A stretch of DNA of 64,000 bases from an uncultured Draconibacterium sp. (GCF_963675585.1 NZ_OY776414.1:3389001-3453000); one strand, 5' to 3'. Positions 27,332 to 36,200 are shown, counted from the stretch's first letter. Translations and numbers: made by a program. The notes: generated by a model from the sequence alone, not told the origin.

Positions 27332-28936
27332 ATGAAGTTTCAGTTTAAATTTATTGATAAAAAACAAGGAAGTATTAAAGACGATATCCTGTCCGGATTA
27401 ACCGTTTCGCTGGCCCTTGTACCCGAAGCCGTTGCATTTGCATTTGTGGCAGGCGTTTCGCCAATTGTAGGATTGTACGGAGCATTTATGATGGGTTTGG
27501 TGACTTCCGTTTTTGGTGGCCGCCCGGGAATGATCTCAGGAGCAACCGGAGCCATGGCTGTAGTAATGGTTAGTCTTGTTCAGCAAGGAAATGCCCTGGG
27601 TGCAGCAGGCGAAATGCAGGGACTTCAATACCTTTTTGCAGCACTTGTTTTAGCCGGAATTATTCAGTCGCTTTTTGGTGTTTTCCGGCTTGGTAAATTT
27701 ATCCGCCTTGTTCCGCATTCAGTAATGATGGGTTTTGTAAACGGACTGGCCATTGTAATTTTTCTTTCGCAGCTGAACATGTTTAAAATGGGGGGAGAAT
27801 GGCTAAGCGGAACTCCACTTTTTATCATGCTTGGCCTGGTGGCATTAACCATGGCAATTATGTATTTCCTTCCCAAATTAAGTAAAGCCATTCCGGCAGC
27901 TTTGGTGGGAATTTTGGTTGTTTCGGCCATTGTAATATTTGGCAACATTGAAACAGAAACTGTTAAAAGTTTTATACAAGCCGGTGGTGGGCAAGGAATT
28001 AAAGCGGGATTACCCAATTTTAATGTTCCTGTAATTCCATTTAACTTTGAAACGCTAAAACTCATTTTTCCCTTCTCGCTGATTTTGGCAGCTGTAGGTT
28101 TAATCGAGTCGCTTATGACCTTAAACCTGGTGGATGAGTTAACGGAAACACGTGGTAGCGGAAACCGTGAATGTGTAGCGCAGGGAGCGGCCAATATTAT
28201 CAACGGATTTTTTGGTGGAATGGGCGGTTGCGCCATGATCGGGCAAAGTATCATCAATATAAAATCGGGTGGACGTGGCCGTTTATCGGGAATTATTGCC
28301 GCCGTTTCGTTACTGATGTTTATTCTTTTTGCATCTGCCTACATCGAAATGATTCCGATTGCTGCTCTGGTAGGTGTAATGTTTATGGTGGTTATCGGAA
28401 CCTTTGCTTGGAGTACATTTAAAATCATCAACAAAATACCGGTTTCCGATTTAATCGTAATTGTTTTGGTGACCGGATTAACCGTGATTTTCGATTTGGC
28501 AATTGCAGTTTTGGCCGGAGTAATTGTGTCGGCACTGGTGTTTGCCTGGGAAAATGCAACCCGTATTCGTGCCCGTAAAAAAGTGGATGAACATGGCATT
28601 AAACACTACGAAATTTATGGCCCGCTGTTTTTTGGTTCTACAACACTGTTCAACTCAAAATTCGATGTTCAAGACGATCCAAAAGAAGTGATTGTTGATT
28701 TTAAAGAATCGCGGATTATGGATCAGTCGGCCATTGAAGCCATTAACAAACTGGCCGAGCGCTACCAAAAAGAAGGCAAAACCATTCACCTGCGTCATTT
28801 AAGCAACGACTGTATAAAACTAGTTAAAAAGGCAGAAGCCATTTGCGACGTAAATGTGGTAGAAGACCCAAACTATTTTGTGGCCATCGACAATTACAAC
28901 CGCGTAATTAAACAAAGTCAGACTCCTTTTAATTAG
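27332..28936 (+). CDS. SulP-family anion transporter with STAS domain
   Basis: This 534-residue inner-membrane protein has about 10-14 membrane spans. SulP landmarks are DDILSGLTVSLALVPEAVAFA near the N-terminus, GGRPGMISGATGAMAVV, and the GNRECVAQGAANIINGFFGG segment near residue 280. The C-terminal STAS domain (about 425-520) has VIVDFKESRIMDQSAIEAI. Known substrates of the family include sulfate, bicarbonate and dicarboxylates; none can be assigned here. Sulfate-assimilation genes are not adjacent. Direct repeats upstream resemble those near the two-component system at 36-38 kb. Confidence 0.92.
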   Translation: MKFQFKFIDKKQGSIKDDILSGLTVSLALVPEAVAFAFVAGVSPIVGLYGAFMMGLVTSVFGGRPGMISGATGAMAVVMVSLVQQGNALGAAGEMQGLQYLFAALVLAGIIQSLFGVFRLGKFIRLVPHSVMMGFVNGLAIVIFLSQLNMFKMGGEWLSGTPLFIMLGLVALTMAIMYFLPKLSKAIPAALVGILVVSAIVIFGNIETETVKSFIQAGGGQGIKAGLPNFNVPVIPFNFETLKLIFPFSLILAAVGLIESLMTLNLVDELTETRGSGNRECVAQGAANIINGFFGGMGGCAMIGQSIINIKSGGRGRLSGIIAAVSLLMFILFASAYIEMIPIAALVGVMFMVVIGTFAWSTFKIINKIPVSDLIVIVLVTGLTVIFDLAIAVLAGVIVSALVFAWENATRIRARKKVDEHGIKHYEIYGPLFFGSTTLFNSKFDVQDDPKEVIVDFKESRIMDQSAIEAINKLAERYQKEGKTIHLRHLSNDCIKLVKKAEAICDVNVVEDPNYFVAIDNYNRVIKQSQTPFN

Positions 28937-28965
28937 CTTAGGTTAAACCTTAAATCTCGCGCGTC

Positions 28966-29025
28966 ATTCCGGACTTGTTTCCAAATCTAATGGCTTTAGG
29001 GAGATGCTGAAATAAATCCACCGTG
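28966..29025. repeat. Degenerate REP-like element
   Basis: GTCATTCCGGACTTGTTTCC ... AGATGCTGAAATAAATCCA is a decayed copy of the GTCATGCTGAA family, lying just after the SulP gene. Confidence 0.4.
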
Positions 29026-29066
29026 ACCTTCTGAAAAAGCACACCCGATTAAGAAACGATATTTCA

Positions 29067-29104
29067 GGGATTTCAACTTTAACCAGTTGAAATCTCTTTT
29101 TTTT
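29067..29104 (+). terminator. Terminator after the SulP gene
   Basis: GATTTCAAC (29069-29077) pairs with GTTGAAATC (29086-29094), followed by a T run. Confidence 0.7.
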
Positions 29105-29304
29105 GTGTTCCTCATCGGTGCCCCTCAGCAACAAAAAAAGCCCCGACAAACAAGCCAAAAGCAGAAAAATGCTTTTTATTTCTTTTATCGTGCAACCCTT
29201 TTATATTTATCATGTCTGTTAAAGCAAACAACCATAAATTGAAAGAATTGAATTCTGGAAAAATCCGATTCAACTCAGTTTTAGAAACTACAGAAAAACA
29301 AGTC

Positions 29305-30555
29305 ATGAAAATTTTTATCATCACACTTCTTCTTGCACTGTTGATCGAACCCTGTTTTGCACAAAGCAAAGGAACCCTTAACACTGCTCCTTTTCAGATT
29401 ACACTAATCAGTCCGCTTGGCACCAATGGAACCAACTCCATAAACACCGTAAATAAAGTATCGGTGAATATTTTGGGTGGCTACCACGCCGGATTGGAAG
29501 GAGCCGAATTTGGCGGCATCGCAAACATGAACCGCGATTACATGAGTGGCTTTCAGTTTGCAGGAATTTCGAACTACACCGGCGGAACAACCAAAGGCGC
29601 TCAGTTTGCAGGAATTTCGAATGTAAACCGAGGCAATGTTTACGCGTTCCAGTTTGCAGGAATTACAAACGTGAACTTTGGCGAATCGAGTGTATTCCAA
29701 TTTGCCGGCGTTACCAACGTAAATATGAAAGGCTCGCAGATATTCCAGGGTGCCGGGGTACTAAATTATACCATGGGAGTTTCGAATGTGATTCAGGCAG
29801 CCGGTGTAGCCAATTATGCTGAAGAACTAACCGGAGCCCAGTTGGGAGGCGTTTCCAACTTTGCACTAAAAAATGTGCAGGGAGCACAGATTGCCGGAGT
29901 CATAAATGCTGGAACCAGTATTAACGGGGCACAAATTGCCGGGGTGGTTAATGCTTCGAAATACGTGAGGGGTGCACAAATTGCCGGAGTAGTAAATGTG
30001 GCCAAAAATGTTGACGGAATGCAAATTGGAGTGATCAACATTGCAGACACGGTAAGAAACGGTATACCCATTGGTGTTTTAAGCCTGGTTCGCGATGGTT
30101 TTCATGAATTTGAAATTGGCTTTAGCGAAGGTTTAAATACCTATGCGTCGTTTAAAATTGGTGTAAATCAGTTCTACAATATATTTAGCATCGGCACCCA
30201 GTTTTTAAACCACAACTTCAGATGGGGCGTTGGTTATGGAATTGGTACTCACCTTGCAAACACTGAGAGTTACAAACTTAACCTTGAAGCCATTTCGTAC
30301 CAAATTAACGAAGGTACCCACTGGACAAATGCCTACAATGGCTTACAACAAATAAAACTGACCTACGCAGGCGTAATCAACAACCATACTGATTTTTTTG
30401 TTGGCCCAACTTTTAATCTGATGATATCGGAGTTTATCAATTCGGATGGAACGATTGGTTCAGATTTTCCTCCATACCAATTTGTTGACCACACAAACGG
30501 AAACACCAACCTGAAATTTTGGGTAGGAATAAATGCAGGATTAAGAATACACTAA
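29305..30555 (+). CDS. Exported solenoid-repeat surface protein (LA_2272-like)
   Basis: The ATG at 29305 gives a signal peptide (MKIFIITLLLALLIEPCFAQ) and a 416-residue protein; an earlier ATG in frame at 29212 would bury it. Residues about 65-245 hold eleven or twelve repeats of 15-16 residues with the pattern FAGIsNvN...Q, changing gradually to IAGVvNa...Q. This suggests a beta-solenoid. The last 170 residues look like an outer-membrane or beta-rich domain (WGVGYGIGTHL, FFVGPTFNLM). Similar repeat proteins are annotated as LA_2272-type surface-repeat proteins. Function is unknown. Attachment to or a location at the outer membrane is inference. Confidence 0.75.
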   Translation: MKIFIITLLLALLIEPCFAQSKGTLNTAPFQITLISPLGTNGTNSINTVNKVSVNILGGYHAGLEGAEFGGIANMNRDYMSGFQFAGISNYTGGTTKGAQFAGISNVNRGNVYAFQFAGITNVNFGESSVFQFAGVTNVNMKGSQIFQGAGVLNYTMGVSNVIQAAGVANYAEELTGAQLGGVSNFALKNVQGAQIAGVINAGTSINGAQIAGVVNASKYVRGAQIAGVVNVAKNVDGMQIGVINIADTVRNGIPIGVLSLVRDGFHEFEIGFSEGLNTYASFKIGVNQFYNIFSIGTQFLNHNFRWGVGYGIGTHLANTESYKLNLEAISYQINEGTHWTNAYNGLQQIKLTYAGVINNHTDFFVGPTFNLMISEFINSDGTIGSDFPPYQFVDHTNGNTNLKFWVGINAGLRIH

Positions 30556-30586
30556 AAATATTGAGTGGGGAGCGGGCGGTTTGGAA

Positions 30587-31639
30587 CTATGGCTCTTTTG
30601 TTCGACATTTAAAATGTTTCGAATCGCCCCACTCGCCATAACCAATTTCAGCTCCGGCAACATGAATACGAGCTTCCAGACAATTACGGCACAATTCCGC
30701 ATCTTCGTCCAGACAAGGTTTATCTTCGTACAACTGGTACTCTTCGCGATAAGCAGTGGGCGTTAAATTGGGCATAATTACATTCGCCCCAATCGCCAGT
30801 GCCTTTTCGCGGCCAGCCGGATCGATGGCTTGCAGAGCAGTGGCAGCAGCAATGTTTATATCGGGCATTAAAATGCGTAAAACCGCAATCATGTTCAGCG
30901 CCAAATCAAAACGTTCCTGCTTTGTTTTTAGCTGATGACGAAATTCATACAAGGGCGTATCTTCATGTTCAATGTACGGTCCCATCCCACACATGTCGAT
31001 GTCCAGCTTTTTCAGAAATAATAGATCGTTCGCCAAATCTTCGTAGGTCTGGAAAGGCAAACCGATCATAACTCCTGTTCCAACCTGATAACCTGCCTTT
31101 TTCAAAAAACCAAGAGCTTCTACCCTTTTGTCAAACGAATGCATATCGTTTTGCGGATGTATTTTGTAATATAAATCAGGATTCGACGATTCAATGCGCA
31201 GCAAGTACCGGTGTGCTCCGCTTTCGAACCAGCGTTTGTAGGTTTCAAGGCTTTGTTCGCCGCAGCTGAGTGTAATTCCCAGTTCGTTATTTGAGAGTTG
31301 TTTAATTTTTTGGAGCAGTTTATCCACTCGTTTTACATAGACAGGCGAACTTAATTCTCCCGACTGTAAAACCACAGACGCAAATTTGTTCTCCCAGGCA
31401 AAACGGCAGGCATCCAGAATTTCATCGTCAGAGGCTTCGTAACGAATTACCTTGTCGTTGCTTTTACGAATACCACAATACAAACAATCTTTGGCACAAA
31501 TATTCGAGAATTCAATAAGTCCCCGAAAGTACACTTTGTTGCCCACCTCTTTCACTTTAACATCCTGTGCACGCTTTAACAATGCCGTGCGAGCCTCTCC
31601 TTTCGCCTGTAATAATTGTATGATTTCCTGTTTCTCCAA
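30587..31639 (-). CDS. hydE: [FeFe]-hydrogenase H-cluster maturase HydE (radical SAM)
   Basis: This 350-residue radical SAM enzyme carries the cluster motif CAKDCLYC (Cys48, 52, 55), followed by SGELSSP, LSCGEQS and GTGVMIGLPFQT, all typical of HydE. HydE acts on the organometallic precursor made by HydG during assembly of the H-cluster diiron site. The start is a TTG at 31639. An in-frame stop lies 12 codons upstream and no ATG intervenes. A TACTTTTG promoter ends about 20 bases before it, so the leader is very short. It is divergent from the TM1266-hydG genes. Confidence 0.93.
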   Translation of the reverse strand: MEKQEIIQLLQAKGEARTALLKRAQDVKVKEVGNKVYFRGLIEFSNICAKDCLYCGIRKSNDKVIRYEASDDEILDACRFAWENKFASVVLQSGELSSPVYVKRVDKLLQKIKQLSNNELGITLSCGEQSLETYKRWFESGAHRYLLRIESSNPDLYYKIHPQNDMHSFDKRVEALGFLKKAGYQVGTGVMIGLPFQTYEDLANDLLFLKKLDIDMCGMGPYIEHEDTPLYEFRHQLKTKQERFDLALNMIAVLRILMPDINIAAATALQAIDPAGREKALAIGANVIMPNLTPTAYREEYQLYEDKPCLDEDAELCRNCLEARIHVAGAEIGYGEWGDSKHFKCRTKEP

Positions 31640-31659
31640 AATCGTAAAATTTATCGGGT

Positions 31660-31667
31660 CAAAAGTA
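31660..31667 (-). promoter_or_regulatory. -7 promoter element of hydE
   Basis: The minus strand reads TACTTTTG, an exact TAnnTTTG match. With initiation about 7 bases downstream, the TTG start would lie within 15 bases of the 5' end. Confidence 0.5.
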
Positions 31668-32002
31668 AGTTTTTTCTATTCAAAAAAACACGATCGAATT
31701 CAATACAAATCCAATGTTTTATAACTAAGCTAAAAAACATACGCACTTTACGACATTTCTCATGCCTGCAATTTAAAATATACACTACTTTTACACCGAA
31801 AATCCTGCGGGAAGGCTGTGGCTGACTTTAGGGAGAACAAATCAGGTTAAAAGCAAAAGTAAACAGGCAAAAGTCTGTTAACTCCTGTATCTCTGCTATT
31901 CCCGTATAATTTATTAGTAAACAACAAGAAGATGAAAGAATTAAGCCAAGCGAAAACGCTTCCGGCTTCTGTCTTACAACTTCTGAATTCTAACATTTAA
32001 AA
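31668..32002 (+). other. Leader/intergenic region before the hyd regulator
   Basis: No gene is seen in this part of the 363-base gap. TACTTTTA at about 31790 could be a -7 element for the hyd genes, which would give a leader of about 200 bases. Within it, AACAG/CTGTT arms (about 31860-31881) form a small hairpin. At 31959-31983 there is a CTTC heptad array (31959, 31966, 31973, 31980), the same family as at 15581-15605. I could not match a known riboswitch. Confidence 0.35.
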
Positions 32003-32248
32003 ATGAAACGACTGGGTTTTGTAGGAATAATAGTAGAAGACCGCGGAAAATGTGCGGGCATTGTAAATGACGTTTTGAGCAATTTTTCGGAGTTAATTCT
32101 GGCCCGAACCGGATTGCCAAATGCAAAAGGAAGTACCTCAATTATTACTCTGGTAATTGATGCTACAACAGACGAACTGGGTGTACTTACCGGAAAACTG
32201 GGAAACATTCCGGGAATTTCGGTTAAGTCAGGACTCGCAAAGAAGTAA
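32003..32248 (+). CDS. TM1266-family iron-only hydrogenase system putative regulator
   Basis: This 81-residue protein is an ACT/ferredoxin-like small domain: LGFVGIIVEDR, VNDVLSNFSELILARTGLP and a closing GISVKSGLAKK. It matches the TM1266 family, found beside hydE/hydG in many [FeFe]-hydrogenase organisms and proposed to be regulatory. It has no DNA-binding domain of its own, so any control would be by ligand or protein contact. It sits 51 bases upstream of hydG, probably in one operon. Confidence 0.88.
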   Translation: MKRLGFVGIIVEDRGKCAGIVNDVLSNFSELILARTGLPNAKGSTSIITLVIDATTDELGVLTGKLGNIPGISVKSGLAKK

Positions 32249-32299
32249 TAAGTTGCAGTCACAGTTTTCAGAAAAATAATTCAACTAAAAAAACATAAA

Positions 32300-33691
32300 A
32301 TGTATAAGGTACCTGCCGATTTTATAAACGAACAAAAAGTTTGGGAAACCATTGAGCAAAACCAAAATCCCGAACCGGAAAGAATACGCGAAGTATTAGC
32401 CAAAGCAAAGGAAATGAAAGGCTTAAACATGGCCGACGTTGCGGTATTAACCTGTATTAGCGATCCGGAAATGTTAGGCGAATTATTTGATACGGCTAAC
32501 CACCTGAAGGAAACAATTTATGGAAAACGGCTGGTAATTTTTGCTCCGTTGTACATTTCAAACCTCTGCAATAACGAATGTTTGTACTGCGCATTTAGGG
32601 CAACCAACAAAGAAATTGTACGCTCGGTTTTACCACAGGAACACATTGCCCGCGAAGTAAAAGAGCTGATTAACCAGGGACAAAAACGAATACTTTTAGT
32701 GGCAGGAGAGTCGTATCCGAAAAAAGGATTTCAATATGTGCTCGACTCCATAAAAACGGTTTACGATGTTAAAACAGAACACGGTGAAATACGACGTGTA
32801 AATGTAAATGTGGCACCGCTGGACACGGAAGAATTCAAACTACTAAAAGATGCAGGCATTGGTACCTACCAACTTTTCCAGGAAACCTACCATCGCGAAA
32901 CCTACAGCAAAGTTCACGTTGGCGGTAAAAAGCGCGATTACAACTGGCGGGTTTGGGCGTTGCACCGTGCCATGGAAGCAGGAATTGACGATGTTGGAAT
33001 TGGTGTTTTATTTGGTCTTTTCGACTATCGCTTTGAAATACTTGCCATGATGCAGCACATAAACGAGCTGGAAGAAAAATTTGGCGTTGGCCCACATACC
33101 ATAAGTGTTCCACGTTTGGAACCAGCCACCAACAGCGACATGGCATCGCATCCACCGTATCCGGTTTCCGACATCGATTTCAGAAAAATTGTAGCCATTT
33201 TACGATTGGCTGTGCCTTACACCGGCATAATCATGTCAACCCGCGAAACCGCAAAAATGCGCCGCGAAACATTTGCTTTGGGTGTGAGCCAGATTTCGGC
33301 AGGCAGTAAAACAAATCCGGGAGGTTACGAAGAAGAGGATGAAATTTCGGGTCAGTTTAGTTTGGGAGACCACCGTAAACTGGATGAAGTGATAAAAGAC
33401 GTTGCAAGCATGGGTTACATTCCTTCGTTTTGCACAGCATGTTATCGATTGGGACGAACCGGGCAAGACTTTATGGATTTAGCCAAACCGGGAGATATTC
33501 GTTTGCACTGTGCACCCAATGCGCTAAGTTCATTTAAAGAATATTTGCAAAATTATGCGTCGCCCGAAACAGTTGAGGTGGGCAATAAACTTATTGCTGA
33601 TTCCATCTCCGAAATGTCGGGCCTGGCAAAACAAAGAGCAGAAAAGCTGGTAAAAAGAGTTGAAGCCGGTAAAGATGACGTTTACTGCTAA
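32300..33691 (+). CDS. hydG: [FeFe]-hydrogenase H-cluster maturase HydG (radical SAM tyrosine lyase)
   Basis: This 463-residue enzyme cleaves tyrosine to give the CO and CN ligands of the H-cluster. The radical SAM motif CNNECLYC has Cys90, 94 and 97. The C-terminal cluster motif CTAC...HC has the exact CX2CX22C spacing of HydG, which separates it from ThiH. Length is typical. It follows the TM1266-type gene and is followed 31 bases later by a DUF4160/DUF2442 pair, then aspA. Confidence 0.96.
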   Translation: MYKVPADFINEQKVWETIEQNQNPEPERIREVLAKAKEMKGLNMADVAVLTCISDPEMLGELFDTANHLKETIYGKRLVIFAPLYISNLCNNECLYCAFRATNKEIVRSVLPQEHIAREVKELINQGQKRILLVAGESYPKKGFQYVLDSIKTVYDVKTEHGEIRRVNVNVAPLDTEEFKLLKDAGIGTYQLFQETYHRETYSKVHVGGKKRDYNWRVWALHRAMEAGIDDVGIGVLFGLFDYRFEILAMMQHINELEEKFGVGPHTISVPRLEPATNSDMASHPPYPVSDIDFRKIVAILRLAVPYTGIIMSTRETAKMRRETFALGVSQISAGSKTNPGGYEEEDEISGQFSLGDHRKLDEVIKDVASMGYIPSFCTACYRLGRTGQDFMDLAKPGDIRLHCAPNALSSFKEYLQNYASPETVEVGNKLIADSISEMSGLAKQRAEKLVKRVEAGKDDVYC

Positions 33692-33722
33692 ATTTGTATG
33701 CTGTAACTTAAAATAAACATAC

Positions 33723-34028
33723 ATGCCAAAAATATTTGAATACCTGGGAATTCTTATTTTCTTTTATTCCAACGAACACGAACCTATTCATGTTCATGCG
33801 CGTAAAGGGGAATACGAGAGCAAAGCAGAATTTATTATTCAAAATGGGGCAATAACAGAAATACGTATTCAACAAGTGAAAGGAATTTCGCCACTTATGA
33901 ATAATGAAATGAAATTATTCAAAGATTTCTTAGAAATTTATGCTGACAAAATTGTTCAAAAATGGATTGATTATTTTATTTTACACAAAGATGTTGAATT
34001 TGAAAGAATTACAAAAAAAATAAAATGA
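33723..34028 (+). CDS. DUF4160 protein (small toxin-antitoxin-like partner)
   Basis: This 101-residue protein opens with MPKIFEYLGILIFFYSNEHEPIHVHARKG at residues 1-29. The HEPIHVHA histidine motif is the mark of DUF4160. Its stop overlaps the start of the following DUF2442 gene by 4 bases. DUF4160/DUF2442 pairs are common, often in defence islands or near mobile DNA, and have been suggested to be toxin-antitoxin-like; no activity is proven to my knowledge. Codons look more AT-rich than those of hydG and aspA on either side, consistent with later insertion. Confidence 0.8.
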   Translation: MPKIFEYLGILIFFYSNEHEPIHVHARKGEYESKAEFIIQNGAITEIRIQQVKGISPLMNNEMKLFKDFLEIYADKIVQKWIDYFILHKDVEFERITKKIK

Positions 34029-34306
34029 AAATTGTTGAAGATACACATATTGAATATGAGATAGAAGCTGGAATCATTTCTGCAAGTTATATTTCTGATT
34101 ACAGGATTTCTGTGCATTTTGAAGACGGTACTTCAAAACTTATTGATTTTGAAACATTTCTGTCAAAATCACAACATCCTTCTATTCAAAAATACCTCAA
34201 CATTGAAAAATTCAAACAGTTTAAGATTATTAATGGGAATCTGAATTGGAACAATTACGATTTAATTTTTCCGCTTTCCGACTTAAAAAAAGGCACAATA
34301 CAATAA
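34025..34306 (+). CDS. DUF2442 protein (partner of DUF4160)
   Basis: This 93-residue protein has the DUF2442 pattern: ISDYRISVHFEDGTSKLIDF, FKQFKIINGNLNW and NYDLIFP. It overlaps the upstream gene (ATGA) and ends only 2 bases before the aspA start, so it is tightly coupled to both. Many DUF2442 proteins are antidote-like partners of small toxins, which is inference here. It is AT-rich like its partner. Confidence 0.8.
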   Translation: MKIVEDTHIEYEIEAGIISASYISDYRISVHFEDGTSKLIDFETFLSKSQHPSIQKYLNIEKFKQFKIINGNLNWNNYDLIFPLSDLKKGTIQ

Positions 34307-34308
34307 AA

Positions 34309-35700
34309 ATGGATACCCGCACCGAAACTGACTTACTCGGCCAAAAACAAATTCCGGCAGATGCGCTTTGGGGAATTCACACTGCGCGTGCTGTTGAGAA
34401 CTTTCCACTTACCGGAAGTACGGTTCATCCGGAGTTAATTAAAGCCTTTGGCGAAGTAAAAATGGCCTGTGCTCAAACCAATAATGAGCTGGGATTCTGG
34501 AAAGATTCTGAAAAAGCAGCAGCCATTGAACAAGCCTGTTTTGAGATGAGTGAAGGGCAGCTGAACCAACACATTTTAGTGGATGCCCTGCAGGGTGGAG
34601 CAGGTACATCAACCAATATGAATGTGAACGAAGTGATTGCCAACCGTGCGTTACAATTACTGGGGAAAGGTGCGGGCAACTACGCTGTTGTTTCGCCACT
34701 CGACGATATTAACTTGCACCAAAGTACAAACGACACCTACCCTACTGCATTAAAAGTGGCGGCAATAAAACAACTTCGTTTACTCGAACAAACGGTACTC
34801 GACTTGCAGGAAGCATTTCAGCAAAAAGAAAAAGAATTTGCCCACATTGTAAAAATTGGCCGTACTCAATTACAGGATGCAGTACTAACAACTTTAGGGC
34901 GCGAAATGAGTGCTTATGCCGAAGCATTTAACCGCGACCGCTGGCGAATATACAAATGTGAAGAAAGGCTCCGGGTTGTAAATCTTGGCGGAACGGCCAT
35001 TGGTACCGGACTTGGAGCGCCCAAACAATTTATATTTCGTGTGGTGGACAAATTGCGCGAAAACACAAACATGGGTTTGGCCCGAAGTGAAAACCTGGTT
35101 GACGGAACACAAAACGTTGATGTATTTGTGGAGGTATCCGGAATTTTAAAAGCCTGTGCAAGTAACTTACTAAAAATAAGCAACGACCTCCGTTTACTTG
35201 CCAGTGGCCCCGATGCCGGATTTGCAGAAATTGTGCTTCCTGAAATGCAGGCAGGATCGTCAATTATGCCTGGAAAAGTAAACCCTGTAATTCCTGAAAT
35301 GGTAGCACAGGCAGCCATAAAAGTAATGGGCAACGATCAGGTAATTGCACAGGCATGCAGTTCAGGAAATTTGGAACTCAACCAGTTTCTGCCCCTGATT
35401 GCTCATTCACTGTTGGAATCTTTAAGCCTGCTCACAAATACCTGTAAAATCTTCCGAGAGAAATGTATCGGCGGAATTTGCGCCAACGAAAAAGTCTGCA
35501 AAAAAAACGTAGAAAACTCAACGGCTACAATAACGGCACTTATTCCTCAAATTGGTTATTCCAAAGCCAGCGAAATAATACAACTCGCCAAAGAAAATGA
35601 TTTATCTATAAAGGAAGCCAGTCTAAAATCGGGGTATATTGCGGAAGAAGATTTTAATAATTTAATTACTCCGGAATCCGTTTGCAAGCTGGGAAATTAA
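34309..35700 (+). CDS. aspA: Aspartate ammonia-lyase, hyd-operon type
   Basis: This 463-residue enzyme of the fumarase/aspartase superfamily starts at the ATG at 34309; upstream codons in the same frame overlap the DUF2442 gene. The signature GSSIMPGKVNPVIPE lies near residue 325. TSTNMNVNEVIANRA and the catalytic STNDTYPTA segment are intact. It converts aspartate to fumarate and ammonium. Aspartase genes recur between hydG and hydF in Bacteroidota and other anaerobes. Ammonium supply for the bridging amine of the H-cluster is a possible reason, as inference. Confidence 0.9.
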   Translation: MDTRTETDLLGQKQIPADALWGIHTARAVENFPLTGSTVHPELIKAFGEVKMACAQTNNELGFWKDSEKAAAIEQACFEMSEGQLNQHILVDALQGGAGTSTNMNVNEVIANRALQLLGKGAGNYAVVSPLDDINLHQSTNDTYPTALKVAAIKQLRLLEQTVLDLQEAFQQKEKEFAHIVKIGRTQLQDAVLTTLGREMSAYAEAFNRDRWRIYKCEERLRVVNLGGTAIGTGLGAPKQFIFRVVDKLRENTNMGLARSENLVDGTQNVDVFVEVSGILKACASNLLKISNDLRLLASGPDAGFAEIVLPEMQAGSSIMPGKVNPVIPEMVAQAAIKVMGNDQVIAQACSSGNLELNQFLPLIAHSLLESLSLLTNTCKIFREKCIGGICANEKVCKKNVENSTATITALIPQIGYSKASEIIQLAKENDLSIKEASLKSGYIAEEDFNNLITPESVCKLGN

Positions 35701-35712
35701 ATCAGCTACTGC

Positions 35713-35730
35713 ATTAACATCACATTAACA
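35713..35730 (+). promoter_or_regulatory. Putative OmpR-type operator upstream of the first Cys/Lys-rich gene
   Basis: ATTAACA (35713-35719) and ATTAACA (35724-35730) are perfect direct repeats 11 bp apart with a 4-base spacer, in the style of PhoB/OmpR boxes. The response-regulator gene lies 0.5 kb further on. Confidence 0.5.
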
Positions 35731-35888
35731 CCATTCCTACCTGCTCATTTACTGACACTTACATAATTTAAAAGTATACAGGATTAAAATATCTTTATAT
35801 TGATTTGTTTTTTATTTTTATACTTATTAATATTGAGTCTAAATTAAGATTAAGACAATTAAATTTTATAACTTAAAAATTAGAAATC

Positions 35889-36200
35889 ATGAAAAAAGTA
35901 TTATTTGTTTTAGCATTTGTGGCAGTTTACGGAGTTTCAATGGCAATGACATCGAACACTCAGGTAGTATCTCTTGACCAACCTGTAACCGTTGTTGCCG
36001 ATGTAGACAATAGCATTGATACTCCTGAAGGAGAAAAAGAAAAAGAGAAAAAAGCAGCTAAAACTGAAGCAAAAGCAGAATCGAAAGCAGAATCGAAAAG
36101 CGAAGGTTGTTCAGGCACAAAAGCTAAATCAGAAGGTTGCGCCGGTGAAAAATCTGCAGAGAAAAGCGGATGTGGCTCAAGCTGTGGTGGAAAGAAATAA
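35889..36200 (+). CDS. Small exported Cys/Lys-rich protein A
   Basis: This 103-residue protein has a signal peptide (MKKVLFVLAFVAVYGVSMAM). The mature part has VTVVADVDN, then a charged EGEKEKEKKAAK stretch, and a tail with four Cys (EGCSG, EGCAG, GCGSSCGGKK). It is clearly a paralogue of the protein at 38463-38813: same signal, same VTVVAD block, same EGEKEK block and same CGGKK end. I know no function. Cys and Lys content suggests metal or redox chemistry in the periplasm, as speculation. A strong terminator follows. Confidence 0.8.
   Translation: MKKVLFVLAFVAVYGVSMAMTSNTQVVSLDQPVTVVADVDNSIDTPEGEKEKEKKAAKTEAKAESKAESKSEGCSGTKAKSEGCAGEKSAEKSGCGSSCGGKK

Noticed and set aside
31797-31860. Possible cobalamin or other riboswitch (CCTGCGGGAAGGCTG segment) before the hyd regulator
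   Set aside because: The conserved B12-box and aptamer core could not be found; no other known class matched.
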